From Actinomycetota bacterium (GTDB lineage Bacteria; Actinomycetota; Actinomycetes; Streptosporangiales; Streptosporangiaceae), in the NCBI GenBank assembly GCA_003168255.1, contig PMSU01000080.1:1-39323 (forward strand): a stretch of 39,323 nt of DNA, in the 5' to 3' direction. This document shows, one piece after another, positions 32,985 through 39,323 of this stretch; within the stretch, counting starts at the first letter, position 1; the number at the start of each line of letters is the position of its first letter. The notes under the pieces are model-generated. The model was not told the origin of the DNA, did no database searches, and worked only from the letters and a program-made list of their open reading frames with translations. A program made the position numbers and the translations under genes.

Positions 32985-33072
32985 GGCCGGCCCACCCGCC
33001 CCCCCGGCGCCGGCGTACGCGATCTTCCGGCTCCGAGTAGCTCCCAGCGCCGTACACCCACCCAGAGACGCA

Positions 33073-33106
33073 TGGGGGGCACCCTCAGACACGAAGATGC
33101 CCCCCA
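33073..33106 (-). terminator. Terminator of the XRE-DUF397 transcript
   Basis: TGGGGGGCA (33073-33081) and TGCCCCCCA (33098-33106) form a 9-bp stem with a 16-nt loop 26 bp after the DUF397 stop codon. The absence of a U-tract is common in actinobacteria. Confidence 0.55.
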
Positions 33107-33131
33107 CAGCGGTGACCTAGCCGAGCACGGC

Positions 33132-33332
33132 TCAGGTCAGGTCGAACCGGCCAGCGCGCACGCTGGCCGTGAACGCTCTCCAGTCGGTCGGCGAGATGAC
33201 GAGCTTGGGCCCGTCAGGGTCCTTGCTGTCACGGACGGCAACGGCGTCGGTCAGGCTGGCAGCCTCTACGCAGTTACCGCCGTTGTTGCCGCTACGTCTG
33301 CTCTTGCGCCATACAGCGCGGTTCAGGTCCAT
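33132..33332 (-). CDS. DUF397 domain protein
   Basis: The 66-aa protein is a single DUF397 domain: WRKSRRSGNNGGNCVEAA (8-25), VAVRDSKDPDGP (31-42) and ISPTDWRAF (46-54). DUF397 proteins are encoded next to XRE regulators of the WhiJ type in Streptomyces and related genera, where they appear to act as partners or antitoxin-like modulators of the regulator. Its start overlaps the end of the XRE gene by 10 bp. Confidence 0.95.
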   Translation of the reverse strand: MDLNRAVWRKSRRSGNNGGNCVEAASLTDAVAVRDSKDPDGPKLVISPTDWRAFTASVRAGRFDLT

Positions 33333-34159
33333 ACTCCCTCAGCTACTTTCACGATCAGGTCCCGAGACAACCGCCGGGGCAGGGCATCCGAACGCAGGCT
33401 ATCGAAGATCAACCCGTCCTCCTCGACGGCGGACGGCTTCTCCACGATCTGACCACCGTTGGTCGTCTCTAGGTACACGATACTTTGCGCGTCCGCGAAG
33501 TCCGCGATAACGAACGCACCGAGCAGTCCGCTATGCGCGCCAGTGCCGTAGGGGATCACCTCGACCGTGATGTTGGGCCGGTCGGATGCGTACGCCAGGT
33601 GCAGTAGCTGATCATGCATCACCTTGTTGCCGCCCACATCACGGCGCAGCACGGCCTCATCAATCACACACCACAGCAACGGCGGGCTGTCACGTTCCAA
33701 GATCGCCTGCCGGTCGAGCCGGGCGGTTGTGAGTTGCTCAACTTCGTCTTCGGTGGTGTTCGGCCGGGTGGACAGTACCGCACGAGCGTACCCGCGTGTT
33801 TGCAACAGACCAGGAACGAGCGAGTGCTCAAAGCTGCGCAGTGTCTTGGCCTTCGCTTCATGCTCAACGAACGGCCGGAACCACGGGGGATATGGCCCGT
33901 CCCCCCACTTGCGCGCATCGTGGTAGAACCGCGAGAACCAGCCCGTCATGTGTGGGAAAGCCTCGTCACACGCCTCAGCGAAACGCTCGGTCGGAGCCAG
34001 GTCCCCCGCTTCGATCCTGGACACCGTAGACGCGTCACACGGGACCCCCGCGCCCAGGTCCGCCAACGTCATCCCGGCCGCTTCGCGGGCACGGCGGACC
34101 TCCGCGCCGAAGAAATGCAACGGTGACGCGGAGGGATCGAGATCGCGCTTGCCGCCCAT
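33323..34159 (-). CDS. XRE-family transcriptional regulator (DUF5753)
   Basis: The 278-aa protein has an N-terminal helix-turn-helix (about 18-55: GAEVRRAREAAGMTLADLGA and STVSRIEAGD) and a C-terminal DUF5753 domain (about 85-270, with the typical SLVPGLLQTRGYARAVL). This is the architecture of WhiJ-like regulators that act with DUF397 proteins in development and antibiotic control. The ATG at 34159 follows GAGAG; the open frame further upstream covers the divergent promoter and is not coding. The divergent promoter repeats at 34180-34260 are the likely target. Confidence 0.93.
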   Translation of the reverse strand: MGGKRDLDPSASPLHFFGAEVRRAREAAGMTLADLGAGVPCDASTVSRIEAGDLAPTERFAEACDEAFPHMTGWFSRFYHDARKWGDGPYPPWFRPFVEHEAKAKTLRSFEHSLVPGLLQTRGYARAVLSTRPNTTEDEVEQLTTARLDRQAILERDSPPLLWCVIDEAVLRRDVGGNKVMHDQLLHLAYASDRPNITVEVIPYGTGAHSGLLGAFVIADFADAQSIVYLETTNGGQIVEKPSAVEEDGLIFDSLRSDALPRRLSRDLIVKVAEGVWT

Positions 34160-34179
34160 GTGGCTCTCTTTCACGGGGT

Positions 34180-34260
34180 TTCCGGGTGACACACCGAGCT
34201 TTCCGGTAGCCGTCCAGCCTTGCCGGTAGGCGCCTGACGTTGCCGGTAGGCGTCCTAGCC
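34180..34260. promoter_or_regulatory. Three 20-bp direct repeats in divergent promoter (probable operator)
   Basis: TTCCGGTAGCCGTCCAGCCT (34201), TGCCGGTAGGCGCCTGACGT (34221) and TGCCGGTAGGCGTCCTAGCC (34241) share CCGGTAG(G/C)CG at exact 20-bp steps, about two helix turns; a weaker copy TTCCGGGTGAC begins at 34180. They lie 21-101 bp upstream of the XRE start and 67-147 bp upstream of the rightward gene. Binding by the XRE protein is inferred. Confidence 0.7.
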
Positions 34261-34326
34261 CTTCCGAGCGTAGTCCTGCGGCGACAGGCTGTGGAGTACC
34301 TACAGCCGACCCGAGAGAGCAGGGGC

Positions 34327-34605
34327 ATGCAGGCCACCGACACGCAGACTCAGGACACAGCCGACCTGGAGAGACTCGGCGCAGAGCTGGCCGCGTACGG
34401 CCTTCAGGCGAACGTACGGACGCTGGGCGACCGACTGCCATACCTTGACGTCATCAACCCCCAAGCATGTTCCCTGGCCGAGAAGGTGTACGTGCAGGGT
34501 GGCTCCTATTGGTGGTCGTGGGCGGAGAGAATCGCCGGATGCGATGACGTGGCCACTGCTGCGGCCAATCTCGCCCGTGTGCTGCGCACAGCCGACAGCG
34601 AGTGA
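34327..34605 (+). CDS. Conserved hypothetical protein, WSWAER type
   Basis: This 92-aa protein starts at an ATG following GAGAGCAGGGG. It contains ANVRTLGDRLPYLDVINP and a Trp-rich core GGSYWWSWAERIAGC followed by VATAAANLARVL. Similar short proteins are common in actinobacterial accessory loci next to XRE-DUF397 genes, but no function is known. A hairpin GGCTGTGG/CTACAGCC at 34287-34307 lies in its leader. The next gene follows after 3 bp. Confidence 0.8.
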   Translation: MQATDTQTQDTADLERLGAELAAYGLQANVRTLGDRLPYLDVINPQACSLAEKVYVQGGSYWWSWAERIAGCDDVATAAANLARVLRTADSE

Positions 34606-34608
34606 CCG

Positions 34609-34818
34609 GTGAGCAATTCAGCCGATGAGCCGACGCTTGCCGATGTGCAGCGCGAGTTTCCGACGTGGCACTGCTGGCGCGCTGTTTCCGGATTGGTTTA
34701 CGCCCGGCGTGCCGACGCCCCGCCGGGCGACCCTGCGCCTGTTAAAGGTGAAGACCCTTTCGATTTGCGGGACCAGATCATCCGCGCCGAATCGCTGGCG
34801 GCCAACGAGCAAACCTGA
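34609..34818 (+). CDS. Conserved hypothetical protein, WHCWRAVSGLVYARR type
   Basis: The 69-aa protein has a GTG start 3 bp after the stop of the preceding gene. The core FPTWHCWRAVSGLVYARR and the helix DPFDLRDQIIRAESL recall short actinobacterial proteins of unknown function that travel with the gene before it. No signal peptide or membrane span is present. It forms a two-gene unit with 34327-34605, closed by a hairpin. Confidence 0.8.
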   Translation: MSNSADEPTLADVQREFPTWHCWRAVSGLVYARRADAPPGDPAPVKGEDPFDLRDQIIRAESLAANEQT

Positions 34819-34848
34819 ACTTCCAAGACGGCGGACCGGTGCTGTGAG

Positions 34849-34874
34849 GGGACGCTCAACCCCGTGAGCGTCCC
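34849..34874 (+). terminator. Perfect 10-bp hairpin between small-gene pair and kinase-like gene
   Basis: GGGACGCTCA and TGAGCGTCCC with loop ACCCCG lie 31 bp after the stop of the 69-aa gene and 53 bp before the GTG of the ATPase gene. This could be a terminator, or an attenuator for the downstream genes. Confidence 0.55.
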
Positions 34875-34926
34875 GTGTATCGCTCCGGCACCGGTACCGC
34901 CTTCCAGCCCGTCAAGGAGACCCACC

Positions 34927-35361
34927 GTGCCGCAGGTGAGATACACCTACCCCGTGTCCAACCGCCCCCAGTCCGCAGGGTGGGCGCGCTCCTGGGTGCG
35001 TATCGCATTGATCGCGCACGGCTTGGAAGATTACCTCGATTCCGCTTTGCTAATTATGTCCGAATTGATAACTAATGCGGCTATTCACGCCACTCGGTCA
35101 GACATCATCAAGATCGTCTGTGAGCTGGACGCGGGCATCCTGATACTTGGCGTCATTGATCATGACCCGCGTTTGCCGGTCAGGTTCGACGTCAGTGAGG
35201 ATGACGAGCACGGACGGGGGCTAATGCTTGTCGATGCCATAGCCGACGAATGGGGATGCCGCCCATGCGACGGTGGAAAGATCGTTTTTGGTCTTCTGCA
35301 TCTGCATGTCTCGCAGCCATCCGCCGTACGGCCACGCGCGGAACTACTCGTCTTTGCGTGA
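34927..35361 (+). CDS. HATPase-type ATP-binding protein (anti-sigma-factor-like)
   Basis: The 144-aa protein is a GHKL ATPase domain of the RsbW/SpoIIAB type. The N-box is E46 and N50 (SELITNAAIHA), the G1-box is VIDHDPRLP with D78, and the G2-box is HGRGL (95-99). Such single-domain proteins phosphorylate anti-anti-sigma factors or bind sigma factors, and are very numerous in Streptomyces, often beside XRE-DUF397 genes. The GTG at 34927 is chosen for its AAGGAGA box (34914-34920) seven bases upstream; an upstream GTG at 34864 lies in a hairpin and is less likely. No partner sigma factor is in the window. Confidence 0.9.
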   Translation: MPQVRYTYPVSNRPQSAGWARSWVRIALIAHGLEDYLDSALLIMSELITNAAIHATRSDIIKIVCELDAGILILGVIDHDPRLPVRFDVSEDDEHGRGLMLVDAIADEWGCRPCDGGKIVFGLLHLHVSQPSAVRPRAELLVFA

Positions 35362-35366
35362 TAATC

Positions 35367-35603
35367 ATGCGACCGCACCATGATTCGCCGCAGTTTGAAA
35401 CTGCGGCTTCCATCGATCACGATAACCCGCTGTGGCTTGTGATGTGGGGCGTCGCGAGCCGTTGTTACTGGGCTTATCCGAAATTCAACGTGCCGAAGGG
35501 CACCATCCTCAGCGCGTTTAATCCCGACGAACTGCTATCCCAGATGCGCCAAGTGGAACTGCGATACCTCCCGCCACCATACCAGCCACCGATACAAACC
35601 TAA
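35367..35603 (+). CDS. Conserved hypothetical protein, 78 aa
   Basis: The core DNPLWLVMWGVASRCYWAYP is aromatic-rich, followed by VPKGTILSAFNPDELLSQMR. It is soluble with no signal peptide. Similar short proteins occur in actinobacterial accessory loci. The ATG at 35367 is used; a GTG at 35358 overlaps the stop of the ATPase gene (GTGA) and may be the real, coupled start. Function unknown. Confidence 0.75.
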   Translation: MRPHHDSPQFETAASIDHDNPLWLVMWGVASRCYWAYPKFNVPKGTILSAFNPDELLSQMRQVELRYLPPPYQPPIQT

Positions 35604-35616
35604 CCGGGAAGAACAG

Positions 35617-35979
35617 ATGGCAATAGGGCAGACACTTTCCTCTGACGTCGTTACAACAGCAGTGGTCGTGATCGCGGAAACTCTCGGGCTGTACGACGAA
35701 AAGAGATTCGGGCCATTATCGCCAAAGGCTGTGCTCTTTTCGACAGACATGTACGGGAGCCTGGCGTTCTATGCTGCGCTGTACCACTTCTGGTGGAATG
35801 CCTTCGTGCTGACGCTGGCCGCAATCCTGAACGTCTGGCTCTGGTGGCACCATCGCAACAAGGGCAAGCGCAAGCGTGTGCGTGCTTTGCTCGGGAACAA
35901 GGCACAGGCGGAACGGGCGCGCATAGCCGCACGCCAGCGCAGCGCAACCAGGCCAAGGCCAGCACTCCAGCCAACATGA
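35617..35979 (+). CDS. Small membrane protein of unknown function
   Basis: The 120-aa protein has a GGGAAGA box before its ATG. A hydrophobic segment lies at about 50-75 (SLAFYAALYHFWWNAFVLTL and AAILNVWLWW), preceded by a weaker one (about 8-24). A strongly basic tail follows (HHRNKGKRKRVRALLGNKAQ), so the tail is predicted to face the cytoplasm. No known family is recognised. It precedes the radical SAM gene by 112 bp and may be cotranscribed with it. Confidence 0.75.
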   Translation: MAIGQTLSSDVVTTAVVVIAETLGLYDEKRFGPLSPKAVLFSTDMYGSLAFYAALYHFWWNAFVLTLAAILNVWLWWHHRNKGKRKRVRALLGNKAQAERARIAARQRSATRPRPALQPT

Positions 35980-36091
35980 CAGCCGTATGACCCGCCAGCG
36001 ATACCACCACAGTGGAGAGTGCATCGCCAACCTCGCACCCCAGCCACCACACGAACAAATCCGTAATCCCTCAGCACGCAGGAGGCCAGAC

Positions 36092-37108
36092 ATGACGCTA
36101 ACCCCGCCCCTTCCCGCAGGTCACAGTCAGGACAGCGCAGCAAGTGCTACCGTCGATACCGTGCGTAATACAGCCGCTACGGCCGATTTCCTCTGGCTAG
36201 AACTCACCGGCCGGTGCCCCCTCGCGTGCACCCACTGCTACGCGGGCAGCTCACCCCAGGGCAGCCACGGCACCATGATGGAGACCGACTGGCGATCGGT
36301 GATCGACCAGGCCGCCGCGCTGGACGTGTCGATGGTGCAGTTCATCGGGGGCGAGCCGACCGCCCACCCGCAGTTCGCGTCCCTGCTCCGCCACGCCATC
36401 GGCGGCGGGCTCGCTGTCGAGGTCTACACCAACCTCCTGCACGTCAAAGAGACGTGGTGGGATCTGTTCGCCTGCCCCCGCGTCTCCCTCGCCACCTCCT
36501 GGTACTCCGACTCACCCGCACAGCACGACGCCATCACCCAGCGCCGCGGCAGCCACGCGAAAACCCGGGCCAACATCGCCGAGGCCATCCGCCGGGGAAT
36601 CCCCTTGCGGGCCGGCATCATTAGCCTGGACGGCACCCAGCGCACAGACCAGGCACGCGTAGAACTCGAAGCCCTCGGAGTCCGCAGCATCGGCCTCGAC
36701 CACCTGCGCCAGATCGGGCGAGGCGTCCGATCACCGGTCCCCACCCTCTCCCAACTCTGCGGCAACTGCGGTCACGGTGTCGCCGCCATCTCCCCCACAG
36801 GGGACGTGTGGCCCTGCGTCTTCGCCCGCTGGATGACCGCCGGTAACGTCCTGCACACACCGCTGGCCGACATCCTGGCAGGCCAGGCAATGGCCGACGC
36901 CGTAGCACAGATCCCTGGCAAGCGTGCCCGGCACCAGGGATCAGACCCGTGCAAACCTGGCGACACCGAATGCGGCCCCACCTGGCGGGCAGCCACCCCC
37001 GCACGCACCGCCACTATGTGCACTCCGCACTCCTGTAGCCCGAACAGGCCCTGTAATCCTGACGGCCAGGATGGTTGTGGGCCAAGTAGCTGTAAGCCGG
37101 TCAAGTGA
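36092..37108 (+). CDS. Radical SAM protein with Cys-x-Pro-rich C-terminal tail
   Basis: The 338-aa enzyme has the [4Fe-4S]/SAM motif C42-x3-C46-x2-C49 (RCPLACTHCYA), the SAM-binding FIGGEPT (84-90) and a shortened SPASM/twitch-like region with C223, C226 and C242 (LCGNCGHG, DVWPCVFARW). SPASM-type enzymes mostly modify peptides. Residues 287-338 are a tail with seven cysteines (287, 294, 310, 315, 321, 329, 334), each followed by x-Pro. GGAGG at 36081-36085 sets the start. It overlaps the downstream methyltransferase gene by 4 bp (GTGA). No separate short Cys-rich precursor gene is found nearby. The family looks widespread in actinobacteria, but I cannot name a characterised member. Confidence 0.9.
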   Translation: MTLTPPLPAGHSQDSAASATVDTVRNTAATADFLWLELTGRCPLACTHCYAGSSPQGSHGTMMETDWRSVIDQAAALDVSMVQFIGGEPTAHPQFASLLRHAIGGGLAVEVYTNLLHVKETWWDLFACPRVSLATSWYSDSPAQHDAITQRRGSHAKTRANIAEAIRRGIPLRAGIISLDGTQRTDQARVELEALGVRSIGLDHLRQIGRGVRSPVPTLSQLCGNCGHGVAAISPTGDVWPCVFARWMTAGNVLHTPLADILAGQAMADAVAQIPGKRARHQGSDPCKPGDTECGPTWRAATPARTATMCTPHSCSPNRPCNPDGQDGCGPSSCKPVK

Positions 37109-38247
37109 CCTGGCAAGATCGCGCTGCGAAACTCGCCGCGCGCATCCTCTACCCCCACTCACGGTGGTGGAACGCGGTAACCACGACGCCCCGGCACCTG
37201 CTGATTCCCCGCTGGTTCGACTGGGACGAGGAGGCCGAAGGCTGGCAGTTGCGCGACGGCCCATCCGACGAGCGGGCATGGATGGCCGCTGTCTACACCG
37301 GGCAAACCAGGGTAACCAGAGTCGGGGCGGTCCACGCGGACCATGCCGAGCCGGGCCGAACCTACCCCGGGTGGCCCACCTCATCATCGACCGCGCCGGG
37401 CCTGGTCGTGGCGATGTACCGGCACGCTCACATCTACGACGGCGCTGATGTCCTGGACGTGGGCACCGGCACCGGCTACGGGTGCGCACTGCTCACCCGC
37501 CGGCTTGGTGCCGGGCACGTCACCAGCATCGACGTCGACCCCTACCTAACCCGCATCGCGGCTGAACGTCTCGACACCATCGGAATCCACCCGGCAATCC
37601 TGACCGCCGATGCCACCGCAGAACTGCCCGGCAGCTACGACCGCATCGTCCCCATGATGTCGGCACCGAGAATCCCGGCGAGCTGGCTGACCGCGCTACG
37701 GCCCGGCGGACGGCTGGTGTTCTCCCTCGCTGGCACGTCGGCCCTCATCACCGCGAACAAGACACCTGACGGCGGCGCGGCCGGGCAGGTCGAATGGTAC
37801 CCCGCCTCTTTCATGACCGCCCGTCACGGAACCGACTGCCCCAGCCCCCTTGACGGCATGTTCAAGGAGATCCGCGACGCCGAAGGCGAGCACGTCAGCC
37901 AGGGCAAGTACCCCGTGCTGAACGTCACCTGGGGCTGGGAACTGGACGTCGTCCTAGGAGTCACAGTTCCCGGTGTCGTGCATCGCTACAAGCACGACGA
38001 GAAGACCGGCACGGAAACAGCCTGGATGCTGCACGAGGACGGCTCATGGGCCAGAGCATCCGGCACGGAAAACGAAGCCCCCATCGTTCACCAGAGCGGG
38101 CCACGCCGCCTATGGGACACGCTGGACGACATCCGCCACCACTGGGTGGCAAACGGTGCCCTGCCCGTACGCGGCGCAGACGTCGAGGTCGACCCTGACG
38201 GCACCTGCCACCTGTCCAAGGGAAAATGGAACGCGACCATCCGCTGA
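37105..38247 (+). CDS. PCMT-like SAM-dependent methyltransferase
   Basis: The 380-aa protein resembles protein-L-isoaspartate O-methyltransferases: TSSSTAPGLVVAMY (92-105) stands where PCMT has its active-site Thr-Ile-Ser-Gln-Pro loop, and the SAM motif is VLDVGTGTGYGCALL (116-130) with SIDVDPYLTRIA next. The N-terminal 90 residues contain TTTPRHLLIPRWFDWDEE, as in actinobacterial PCMT-like enzymes linked to peptide maturation systems. An additional C-terminal domain (about 230-380) of unknown fold is present. The GTG is coupled to the radical SAM gene, so they probably act on the same substrate; O-methylation of an Asp or isoaspartate in that substrate is an inference. Confidence 0.88.
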   Translation: MTWQDRAAKLAARILYPHSRWWNAVTTTPRHLLIPRWFDWDEEAEGWQLRDGPSDERAWMAAVYTGQTRVTRVGAVHADHAEPGRTYPGWPTSSSTAPGLVVAMYRHAHIYDGADVLDVGTGTGYGCALLTRRLGAGHVTSIDVDPYLTRIAAERLDTIGIHPAILTADATAELPGSYDRIVPMMSAPRIPASWLTALRPGGRLVFSLAGTSALITANKTPDGGAAGQVEWYPASFMTARHGTDCPSPLDGMFKEIRDAEGEHVSQGKYPVLNVTWGWELDVVLGVTVPGVVHRYKHDEKTGTETAWMLHEDGSWARASGTENEAPIVHQSGPRRLWDTLDDIRHHWVANGALPVRGADVEVDPDGTCHLSKGKWNATIR

Positions 38248-38704
38248 AGCGCCACCGCACGTCCCAGGCTAGCCAGCACCCCGCATACCCGGCGAGAACC
38301 CCGCACCATCACCACGCACCCCCAAAGCCAGACCCGCCGCCCACAGCCGCCACCAACAGCCCCCCACCCTCGCCATCCCAGCCCGCCGGACCGATCCCGG
38401 GCCGGCCGCCCCCCCGTTACCTGCGTGCCCGGAGGGCAGGCCCCGCCGGCCGGTGCGCAGGAGTCAGGTCACCCCCCCTCGCCCGAACCCCGCACAGTGG
38501 CGACGGGACCTGTCACACACCCCTCACAGAGGCCACACACGGGCGTCACAGGCTGTGAGGGGCGGGTGAGGGCACGCCTGCGGCGTGCGTGCCGTCTGCC
38601 TGCAGCGCTGTAAAGAAACACCGCCCCGGCCGCCGCGCGGGTATCGTCTGGACAAGGGCAACCACGGCGGCACCGGCGAAAAAGCATTCATTAAAGGGGG
38701 AACA
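38248..38704. other. Proline-codon-rich intergenic region
   Basis: These 457 bp hold no supported gene. The first 250 bp are strongly C-rich on the + strand, so all frames give Pro/His/Ala-rich nonsense. A hairpin is listed separately at 38520-38562. GTATCGTCTGG at 38641-38651 could be a -10 region for the small gene at 38705. Confidence 0.45.
38520..38562 (+). terminator. Possible terminator after the methyltransferase gene
   Basis: CCCCTCACAG (38520-38529) and CTGTGAGGGG (38553-38562) form a perfect 10-bp stem with a 23-nt loop, 272 bp after the methyltransferase stop. The distance is large, so an operator function is also possible. Confidence 0.4.
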
Positions 38705-38908
38705 ATGACATCCGGGCCGGAGGGAGAACCAGGAAAAGATAAGGGCAATTCACCGGATTCCATTCCTGGTGGCGAGGTATTCGCGTATAATCTAGATGAC
38801 AGCGAAACGCCGGGCGGGATTAAAGTCCGGTGGAAAATACGGGTAGCGCAGGGAAAAGAAGCCGGGCGGGTGACCGCCCGCCAGGCCGAGGCGATCAGGG
38901 AGCTTTGA
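38705..38908 (+). CDS. Small conserved hypothetical protein upstream of recombinase
   Basis: The 67-aa protein has an AAAGGGGG box before its ATG. Its first 25 residues are polar and disordered (Gly, Pro, Asp, Lys); the rest, GIKVRWKIRVAQGKEAGRV followed by TARQAEAIREL, suggests a strand and a helix. The codon use in the first third is AT-richer than the rest of the window. It is 1 bp from the recombinase gene and probably cotranscribed. Function unknown; a recombination accessory factor is one possibility. Confidence 0.75.
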   Translation: MTSGPEGEPGKDKGNSPDSIPGGEVFAYNLDDSETPGGIKVRWKIRVAQGKEAGRVTARQAEAIREL

Positions 38909-38909
38909 T

Positions 38910-39320
38910 ATGGGCACAGCAGCGGCAGGCGAGGCGGGAACGGTCCGGCCCGGGCAGCCGATCCCGGTAGCGTTCACCGGCCGCACCTCCACCCTGGCCT
39001 TGCAGGACCCGGTCGCCTCGATGCGCCGGCAGGTCCGCGAATGCGAGGCCAAGCTGCCGGCCGGGATGTTCCTCGCCGCGTACTACTGGGACATCGAGTC
39101 CGGCGGCCTGGACATCGACGCCCGGGGGCACGGCACCGGCCACGAACAGTTCACCGCCCAGATCGGCATCCCCCGCGACGGCGGCATGGCCGACCTGCTG
39201 CGCGAGGCGGCCAGCCCCGCGCCCCGGTTCGCCGCCGTCATCTGCGAGGACATCGAGCGGTCCGGCCGTGACACCTATTACGCGCTGAAACTGGAAAAGG
39301 AACTAGTATGCCGCGCCTGA
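38910..39320 (+). pseudogene. Serine recombinase N-terminal part, interrupted
   Basis: The frame matches the resolvase/invertase catalytic domain of large serine recombinases: FTGRTSTLALQDP with nucleophile S27, then DIESGGLDIDARG, IPRDGGMADLL and VICEDIERSGRDTYYALKLE. After LEKEL the frame reads VCRA and stops at 39318-39320, where related proteins continue for several hundred residues. A nonsense or frameshift mutation, or a sequencing error, is likely. An ATG at 39308 in another frame opens toward the window end and could be a separate start. The window ends 3 bp later, so the rest of the gene is not visible. Confidence 0.72.
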
Positions 39321-39323
39321 AAT

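Larger units (their letters stand above)
32721..33131. other. Intergenic region between glxK and the DUF397 gene
   Basis: These 411 bp contain no supported gene; the short frames on both strands lack pattern. It should hold the promoter of the allantoin operon (AGGATTTATTCTG on the minus strand near 32770 is the AT-richest spot). Two hairpins are listed separately (32958-32984 and 33073-33106). Confidence 0.5.

Noticed and set aside
34864..34926. Upstream GTG start for the ATPase gene
   Set aside because: It lies in the hairpin 34849-34874 and adds 21 unconserved residues; the GTG at 34927 has an AAGGAGA box at correct spacing.
38226..38558. 110-codon proline-rich open frame after the methyltransferase gene
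   Set aside because: No ribosome-binding site; composition follows the C-rich strand, with no conserved pattern; it overlaps the end of the methyltransferase gene.

Overview
The window is high-GC DNA whose gene content is that of a filamentous or mycelial actinobacterium: 23S/5S rRNA with actinobacterial sequence, GTG/TTG starts, TlyA, SteA/SteB, ergothioneine genes, XRE-DUF397 regulator pairs and several short conserved hypothetical proteins familiar from Streptomyces and Streptosporangiales. The genus cannot be fixed from the sequence alone.

Layout. 1-750: the 3' end of an rRNA operon (23S tail, spacer, 5S, terminator). 804-10.7 kb: tightly packed, often convergent genes: a repeat-rich TPR protein, a metallo-beta-lactamase-fold hydrolase, a GT-C-like membrane protein, a DUF1015 protein, a small TPR protein and HAD phosphatase, a cupin-like protein, an AlkB-type dioxygenase and a secreted cyclophilin. 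10.7-13.0 kb: a secreted ricin-type lectin, a SAM methyltransferase and an SCP2 sterol-carrier protein. 13.1-27.4 kb: a conserved block that matches the M. tuberculosis order Rv1692 to Rv1698 (HAD phosphatase, about 59-aa protein, tlyA, NAD kinase, recN, steA, steB), interrupted between recN and steA by egtA-egtB-egtD for ergothioneine, then followed by a MraY/WecA-like protein, MurJ and a GT4 glycosyltransferase. This block combines rRNA 2'-O-methylation, NADP supply, DNA repair, redox thiol synthesis and cell-envelope/division functions.

27.4-32.7 kb is accessory: a decayed LamG-domain gene, then an allantoin-degradation operon read leftward (glycerate kinase, allantoinase, allantoicase). 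32.7-38.2 kb is a second accessory module: an XRE regulator with a DUF397 partner reads left; five small or signalling genes, a radical SAM enzyme and a PCMT-like methyltransferase read right. The divergent promoter between the two arms carries three 20-bp direct repeats that look like operators. The window ends in a large-serine-recombinase-type gene that stops prematurely.

The most interesting element is the overlapping radical SAM-methyltransferase pair at 36.1-38.2 kb. The radical SAM protein ends in a tail with seven cysteines, every one of which is followed by x-Pro, which could be an extra metal site or a built-in peptide substrate. A second theme is the number of in-frame short tandem repeats (18, 21, 30, 36 and 48 bp units) inside otherwise conserved genes, one of which carries a 14-bp palindrome in each 36-bp unit.
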